DNA of 64,000 bases from Actinernus sp. WN-2022. Lineage: Eukaryota; Cnidaria; Anthozoa; Actiniaria; Actinernidae. Every line of letters starts with the position of its first letter. Position 1 is the stretch's first letter. The stretch lies in the NCBI GenBank assembly GCA_030867875.1, contig JAOWCC010000795.1:1-64000 (forward strand). The letters run 5' to 3'. The translations under genes were made by a program, and so were the position numbers. The notes under the pieces were generated by a model. The model saw only the letters and a program-made list of their open reading frames with translations, had not been told where the DNA came from and did no database searches. Positions 56,092 through 64,000 of this stretch are shown one piece after another.

Positions 56092-59000
56092 ATGCTGGTT
56101 AAGGACCGTAGGTGCCTACGCCCATGTTCTGCGCTTGGTGCACAAACGGTCCATCCGATCCTGTATGTATATCCCCCCCTCCTGGATATTATTGGGGTTA
56201 TTAAGCTTAATGACATACTATATTATGGCCTAGGTCTTACAGAAGACAGGGCTAATGCATGCATATGGCTCTAATTAATGGCAGACGTCCTAATTGCATG
56301 TACATAAATTAAGCAGTGTCCCAGAAATAATTATTAATGAGACCACCTTTTGAAAAATCATGTTAGATATTGAATACAAATGAGTATATTTTATATACCG
56401 CATATTACCTGGCCCATACATTAATTGTTTGTACCTGCTACAGATGTCCAGTCCTCGATTGGCAGATTTCCAAGCATTATCTAACTTGATTTTCCAAAAG
56501 GTGGTCACCATCACACTGGATTGATCAGACATTTCAGACTAGCTCCCAGGCTCCTGGAAATCAGTAAAAATGCTGGTTAAGGAGCGTAGGTGACACCGCC
56601 CATACCCTGGGCTTGGTGCACAACCCGTCCACCCGATCCTGTATATATATATTTCCCCCACCCTTCCTGGATATATATTGGCGTTAAAGCTTAATGACAT
56701 AATAATTATATTATGGCCTTATAGCTCTAAGACAGGGCTAATGCATGCATATGGCTCTAATTCATGGCAGACGTCCTGATTGGATGTGGCCCTAATGGCA
56801 TGTACATAAATTAAGCAGTGTCCCAGAAATAATGATTCATGAGACCACCTTTTGAAAAATCATGTTAGATATTCAACACAAATGAGTATATTTTATATAC
56901 CGCATATTACCTGGCCCATACATTAATTGTTTGTACCTGCTATAGATGTCCAGTCCTCGATTGGCAGATTTCCAAGCATTATCTAACTTGATTTTCCAAA
57001 AGGTGGTCACCATCACACTGGATTTATCAGACATTTTAGACTAGCTCCCAGGCTCCTGGAAAACAGTAAAAATGCTGGTTAAGGACCGTAGGTGCCTACG
57101 CCCATGTTCTGCGCTTGGTGCACAAACGGTCCATCCGATCCTGTATGTATATCCCCCCCTCCTGGATATTATTGGGGTTATTAAGCTTAATGACATACTA
57201 TATTATGGCCTAGGTCTTACAGAAGACAGGGCTAATGCATGCATATGGCTCTAATTAATGGCAGACGTCCTAATTGCATGTACATAAATTAAGCAGTGTC
57301 CCAGAAATAATTATTAATGAGACCACCTTTTGAAAAATCATGTTAGATATTGAATACAAATGAGTATATTTTATATACCGCATATTACCTGGCCCATACA
57401 TTAATTGTTTGTACCTGCTACAGATGTCCAGTCCTCGATTGGCAGATTTCCAAGCATTATCTAACTTGATTTTCCAAAAGGTGGTCACCATCACACTGGA
57501 TTGATCAGACATTTCAGACTAGCTCCCAGGCTCCTGGAAATCAGTAAAAATGCTGGTTAAGGAGCGTAGGTGACACCGCCCATACCCTGGGCTTGGTGCA
57601 CAACCCGTCCACCCGATCCTGTATATATATATTTCCCCCACCCTTCCTGGATATATATTGGCGTTAAAGCTTAATGACATAATAATTATATTATGGCCTT
57701 ATAGCTCTAAGACAGGGCTAATGCATGCATATGGCTCTAATTCATGGCAGACGTCCTGATTGGATGTGGCCCTAATGGCATGTACATAAATTAAGCAGTG
57801 TCCCAGAAATAATGATTCATGAGACCACCTTTTGAAAAATCATGTTAGATATTCAACACAAATGAGTATATTTTATATACCGCATATTACCTGGCCCATA
57901 CATTAATTGTTTGTACCTGCTATAGATGTCCAGTCCTCGATTGGCAGATTTCCAAGCATTATCTAACTTGATTTTCCAAAAGGTGGTCACCATCACACTG
58001 GATTTATCAGACATTTTAGACTAGCTCCCAGGCTCCTGGAAAACAGTAAAAATGCTGGTTAAGGACCGTAGGTGCCTACGCCCATGTTCTGCGCTTGGTG
58101 CACAAACGGTCCATCCGATCCTGTATGTATATCCCCCCCTCCTGGATATTATTGGGGTTATTAAGCTTAATGACATACTATATTATGGCCTAGGTCTTAC
58201 AGAAGACAGGGCTAATGCATGCATATGGCTCTAATTAATGGCAGACGTCCTAATTGCATGTACATAAATTAAGCAGTGTCCCAGAAATAATTATTAATGA
58301 GACCACCTTTTGAAAAATCATGTTAGATATTGAATACAAATGAGTATATTTTATATACCGCATATTACCTGGCCCATACATTAATTGTTTGTACCTGCTA
58401 CAGATGTCCAGTCCTCGATTGGCAGATTTCCAAGCATTATCTAACTTGATTTTCCAAAAGGTGGTCACCATCACACTGGATTGATCAGACATTTCAGACT
58501 AGCTCCCAGGCTCCTGGAAATCAGTAAAAATGCTGGTTAAGGAGCGTAGGTGACACCGCCCATACCCTGGGCTTGGTGCACAACCCGTCCACCCGATCCT
58601 GTATATATATATTTCCCCCACCCTTCCTGGATATATATTGGCGTTAAAGCTTAATGACATAATAATTATATTATGGCCTTATAGCTCTAAGACAGGGCTA
58701 ATGCATGCATATGGCTCTAATTCATGGCAGACGTCCTGATTGGATGTGGCCCTAATGGCATGTACATAAATTAAGCAGTGTCCCAGAAATAATGATTCAT
58801 GAGACCACCTTTTGAAAAATCATGTTAGATATTCAACACAAATGAGTATATTTTATATACCGCATATTACCTGGCCCATACATTAATTGTTTGTACCTGC
58901 TATAGATGTCCAGTCCTCGATTGGCAGATTTCCAAGCATTATCTAACTTGATTTTCCAAAAGGTGGTCACCATCACACTGGATTTATCAGACATTTTAGA

Positions 59001-62000
59001 CTAGCTCCCAGGCTCCTGGAAAACAGTAAAAATGCTGGTTAAGGACCGTAGGTGCCTACGCCCATGTTCTGCGCTTGGTGCACAAACGGTCCATCCGATC
59101 CTGTATGTATATCCCCCCCTCCTGGATATTATTGGGGTTATTAAGCTTAATGACATACTATATTATGGCCTAGGTCTTACAGAAGACAGGGCTAATGCAT
59201 GCATATGGCTCTAATTAATGGCAGACGTCCTAATTGCATGTACATAAATTAAGCAGTGTCCCAGAAATAATTATTAATGAGACCACCTTTTGAAAAATCA
59301 TGTTAGATATTGAATACAAATGAGTATATTTTATATACCGCATATTACCTGGCCCATACATTAATTGTTTGTACCTGCTACAGATGTCCAGTCCTCGATT
59401 GGCAGATTTCCAAGCATTATCTAACTTGATTTTCCAAAAGGTGGTCACCATCACACTGGATTGATCAGACATTTCAGACTAGCTCCCAGGCTCCTGGAAA
59501 TCAGTAAAAATGCTGGTTAAGGAGCGTAGGTGACACCGCCCATACCCTGGGCTTGGTGCACAACCCGTCCACCCGATCCTGTATATATATATTTCCCCCA
59601 CCCTTCCTGGATATATATTGGCGTTAAAGCTTAATGACATAATAATTATATTATGGCCTTATAGCTCTAAGACAGGGCTAATGCATGCATATGGCTCTAA
59701 TTCATGGCAGACGTCCTGATTGGATGTGGCCCTAATGGCATGTACATAAATTAAGCAGTGTCCCAGAAATAATGATTCATGAGACCACCTTTTGAAAAAT
59801 CATGTTAGATATTCAACACAAATGAGTATATTTTATATACCGCATATTACCTGGCCCATACATTAATTGTTTGTACCTGCTATAGATGTCCAGTCCTCGA
59901 TTGGCAGATTTCCAAGCATTATCTAACTTGATTTTCCAAAAGGTGGTCACCATCACACTGGATTTATCAGACATTTTAGACTAGCTCCCAGGCTCCTGGA
60001 AAACAGTAAAAATGCTGGTTAAGGACCGTAGGTGCCTACGCCCATGTTCTGCGCTTGGTGCACAAACGGTCCATCCGATCCTGTATGTATATCCCCCCCT
60101 CCTGGATATTATTGGGGTTATTAAGCTTAATGACATACTATATTATGGCCTAGGTCTTACAGAAGACAGGGCTAATGCATGCATATGGCTCTAATTAATG
60201 GCAGACGTCCTAATTGCATGTACATAAATTAAGCAGTGTCCCAGAAATAATTATTAATGAGACCACCTTTTGAAAAATCATGTTAGATATTGAATACAAA
60301 TGAGTATATTTTATATACCGCATATTACCTGGCCCATACATTAATTGTTTGTACCTGCTACAGATGTCCAGTCCTCGATTGGCAGATTTCCAAGCATTAT
60401 CTAACTTGATTTTCCAAAAGGTGGTCACCATCACACTGGATTGATCAGACATTTCAGACTAGCTCCCAGGCTCCTGGAAATCAGTAAAAATGCTGGTTAA
60501 GGAGCGTAGGTGACACCGCCCATACCCTGGGCTTGGTGCACAACCCGTCCACCCGATCCTGTATATATATATTTCCCCCACCCTTCCTGGATATATATTG
60601 GCGTTAAAGCTTAATGACATAATAATTATATTATGGCCTTATAGCTCTAAGACAGGGCTAATGCATGCATATGGCTCTAATTCATGGCAGACGTCCTGAT
60701 TGGATGTGGCCCTAATGGCATGTACATAAATTAAGCAGTGTCCCAGAAATAATGATTCATGAGACCACCTTTTGAAAAATCATGTTAGATATTCAACACA
60801 AATGAGTATATTTTATATACCGCATATTACCTGGCCCATACATTAATTGTTTGTACCTGCTATAGATGTCCAGTCCTCGATTGGCAGATTTCCAAGCATT
60901 ATCTAACTTGATTTTCCAAAAGGTGGTCACCATCACACTGGATTTATCAGACATTTTAGACTAGCTCCCAGGCTCCTGGAAAACAGTAAAAATGCTGGTT
61001 AAGGACCGTAGGTGCCTACGCCCATGTTCTGCGCTTGGTGCACAAACGGTCCATCCGATCCTGTATGTATATCCCCCCCTCCTGGATATTATTGGGGTTA
61101 TTAAGCTTAATGACATACTATATTATGGCCTAGGTCTTACAGAAGACAGGGCTAATGCATGCATATGGCTCTAATTAATGGCAGACGTCCTAATTGCATG
61201 TACATAAATTAAGCAGTGTCCCAGAAATAATTATTAATGAGACCACCTTTTGAAAAATCATGTTAGATATTGAATACAAATGAGTATATTTTATATACCG
61301 CATATTACCTGGCCCATACATTAATTGTTTGTACCTGCTACAGATGTCCAGTCCTCGATTGGCAGATTTCCAAGCATTATCTAACTTGATTTTCCAAAAG
61401 GTGGTCACCATCACACTGGATTGATCAGACATTTCAGACTAGCTCCCAGGCTCCTGGAAATCAGTAAAAATGCTGGTTAAGGAGCGTAGGTGACACCGCC
61501 CATACCCTGGGCTTGGTGCACAACCCGTCCACCCGATCCTGTATATATATATTTCCCCCACCCTTCCTGGATATATATTGGCGTTAAAGCTTAATGACAT
61601 AATAATTATATTATGGCCTTATAGCTCTAAGACAGGGCTAATGCATGCATATGGCTCTAATTCATGGCAGACGTCCTGATTGGATGTGGCCCTAATGGCA
61701 TGTACATAAATTAAGCAGTGTCCCAGAAATAATGATTCATGAGACCACCTTTTGAAAAATCATGTTAGATATTCAACACAAATGAGTATATTTTATATAC
61801 CGCATATTACCTGGCCCATACATTAATTGTTTGTACCTGCTATAGATGTCCAGTCCTCGATTGGCAGATTTCCAAGCATTATCTAACTTGATTTTCCAAA
61901 AGGTGGTCACCATCACACTGGATTTATCAGACATTTTAGACTAGCTCCCAGGCTCCTGGAAAACAGTAAAAATGCTGGTTAAGGACCGTAGGTGCCTACG

Positions 62001-63931
62001 CCCATGTTCTGCGCTTGGTGCACAAACGGTCCATCCGATCCTGTATGTATATCCCCCCCTCCTGGATATTATTGGGGTTATTAAGCTTAATGACATACTA
62101 TATTATGGCCTAGGTCTTACAGAAGACAGGGCTAATGCATGCATATGGCTCTAATTAATGGCAGACGTCCTAATTGCATGTACATAAATTAAGCAGTGTC
62201 CCAGAAATAATTATTAATGAGACCACCTTTTGAAAAATCATGTTAGATATTGAATACAAATGAGTATATTTTATATACCGCATATTACCTGGCCCATACA
62301 TTAATTGTTTGTACCTGCTACAGATGTCCAGTCCTCGATTGGCAGATTTCCAAGCATTATCTAACTTGATTTTCCAAAAGGTGGTCACCATCACACTGGA
62401 TTGATCAGACATTTCAGACTAGCTCCCAGGCTCCTGGAAATCAGTAAAAATGCTGGTTAAGGAGCGTAGGTGACACCGCCCATACCCTGGGCTTGGTGCA
62501 CAACCCGTCCACCCGATCCTGTATATATATATTTCCCCCACCCTTCCTGGATATATATTGGCGTTAAAGCTTAATGACATAATAATTATATTATGGCCTT
62601 ATAGCTCTAAGACAGGGCTAATGCATGCATATGGCTCTAATTCATGGCAGACGTCCTGATTGGATGTGGCCCTAATGGCATGTACATAAATTAAGCAGTG
62701 TCCCAGAAATAATGATTCATGAGACCACCTTTTGAAAAATCATGTTAGATATTCAACACAAATGAGTATATTTTATATACCGCATATTACCTGGCCCATA
62801 CATTAATTGTTTGTACCTGCTATAGATGTCCAGTCCTCGATTGGCAGATTTCCAAGCATTATCTAACTTGATTTTCCAAAAGGTGGTCACCATCACACTG
62901 GATTTATCAGACATTTTAGACTAGCTCCCAGGCTCCTGGAAAACAGTAAAAATGCTGGTTAAGGACCGTAGGTGCCTACGCCCATGTTCTGCGCTTGGTG
63001 CACAAACGGTCCATCCGATCCTGTATGTATATCCCCCCCTCCTGGATATTATTGGGGTTATTAAGCTTAATGACATACTATATTATGGCCTAGGTCTTAC
63101 AGAAGACAGGGCTAATGCATGCATATGGCTCTAATTAATGGCAGACGTCCTAATTGCATGTACATAAATTAAGCAGTGTCCCAGAAATAATTATTAATGA
63201 GACCACCTTTTGAAAAATCATGTTAGATATTGAATACAAATGAGTATATTTTATATACCGCATATTACCTGGCCCATACATTAATTGTTTGTACCTGCTA
63301 CAGATGTCCAGTCCTCGATTGGCAGATTTCCAAGCATTATCTAACTTGATTTTCCAAAAGGTGGTCACCATCACACTGGATTGATCAGACATTTCAGACT
63401 AGCTCCCAGGCTCCTGGAAATCAGTAAAAATGCTGGTTAAGGAGCGTAGGTGACACCGCCCATACCCTGGGCTTGGTGCACAACCCGTCCACCCGATCCT
63501 GTATATATATATTTCCCCCACCCTTCCTGGATATATATTGGCGTTAAAGCTTAATGACATAATAATTATATTATGGCCTTATAGCTCTAAGACAGGGCTA
63601 ATGCATGCATATGGCTCTAATTCATGGCAGACGTCCTGATTGGATGTGGCCCTAATGGCATGTACATAAATTAAGCAGTGTCCCAGAAATAATGATTCAT
63701 GAGACCACCTTTTGAAAAATCATGTTAGATATTCAACACAAATGAGTATATTTTATATACCGCATATTACCTGGCCCATACATTAATTGTTTGTACCTGC
63801 TATAGATGTCCAGTCCTCGATTGGCAGATTTCCAAGCATTATCTAACTTGATTTTCCAAAAGGTGGTCACCATCACACTGGATTTATCAGACATTTTAGA
63901 CTAGCTCCCAGGCTCCTGGAAAACAGTAAAA
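56092..63931 (+). repeat. Block of eight canonical HORs
   Basis: Units start every 980 bp from 56092 to 62952. Confidence 0.92.
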
Positions 63932-64000
63932 ATGCTGGTTAAGGACCGTAGGTGCCTACGCCCATGTTCTGCGCTTGGTGCACAAACGGTCCATCCGATC
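63932..64000 (+). repeat. Right-edge partial monomer A
   Basis: The first 69 bp of another canonical monomer A; the array runs on past the right edge of the window. Confidence 0.95.

Larger units (their letters stand above)
1..64000 (+). repeat. Satellite array of a 980-bp dimeric higher-order repeat
   Basis: The entire window is a head-to-tail tandem array with a 980-bp period; position 1 reappears at 981, 1961, 2941 and so on. Each period holds two related monomers, A (478 bp) and B (502 bp), always alternating and never inverted. There are 64 complete units between 955 and 63931 plus partial ones at both edges. Unit starts (monomer A) are 955 to 6835 in 980-bp steps, 7831, 8811, 9791, 10784 to 14704, 15685 to 39205, 40299, 41279, 42259, 43353 to 55113, and 56092 to 63932. 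Total length equals 64 x 980 plus the listed indels, so no unit is unaccounted for. No unique sequence, gene or interspersed element interrupts the array. This is typical of eukaryotic centromeric or heterochromatic satellites; chromosomal location and species are not readable from the sequence. Confidence 0.98.

Noticed and set aside
1..64000. CRISPR array
   Set aside because: The repeats are about 490 and 980 bp with no unique spacers; every base belongs to the repeat.
1..64000. Nucleosome-phased unit length (980 bp as five or six nucleosomes)
   Set aside because: Both 5 x 196 and 6 x 163 fit, which shows the arithmetic does not discriminate; there is no direct sequence signal.

Overview
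The whole 64-kb window is one uninterrupted head-to-tail satellite DNA array. I find no protein-coding gene, RNA gene or unique sequence. The repeating unit is 980 bp. It is a higher-order repeat (HOR) made of two related monomers in fixed alternation: A (478 bp, for example 955-1432) and B (502 bp, for example 1433-1934). Counting from the ATG-CTGGTTAAGGA motif that opens each monomer, there are 64 complete HORs (955-63931) with a partial one at each edge, all in the same orientation. The bookkeeping closes exactly: 64 x 980 = 62720, plus the observed indels (+16, +13, +1, +1/-1, +114, +114, -1 = +257), gives the 62977 bp present.

This architecture indicates a nuclear eukaryotic chromosome, in a centromeric, pericentromeric or other heterochromatic block. 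The sequence does not let me name the species or even separate plant from animal. As far as I can tell by eye, 55 of 64 HORs are identical, so the array was homogenised or amplified very recently, or the assembly copied one consensus. Seven HORs carry indels or a conversion patch and two carry single substitutions. These nine are the only landmarks: 6835-7830, 9791-10783, 14704-15684, 22545-23524, 35285-36264, 39205-40298, 42259-43352, 54133-55112 and 55113-56091.

Every monomer contains a 205-bp segment (1177-1381 in A, 1679-1883 in B) that starts with CAGTG, ends with CACTG and holds two 31-bp inverted-repeat arms (28/31 complementary) around a 104-bp spacer. I read it as a fossil MITE, possibly hAT-like, that was captured in the ancestral monomer before A and B split. 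The A and B monomers are strongly mosaic: about 97% alike from the ATGCATGCAT palindrome onward, but clearly diverged, with several indels, over the first 160-170 bp.

The most informative local events are these. A 112-bp duplication of the hairpin loop has breakpoints placed symmetrically 4 nt inside each arm, and it occurs in two HORs exactly 3054 bp apart, which is direct evidence of multi-HOR copying. A short B-to-A patch sits at 7035-7054. A 13-bp tandem duplication lies in one hairpin arm. The repeated 60- and 80-codon open frames that recur in A monomers are by-products of the repeat and I do not call them genes.
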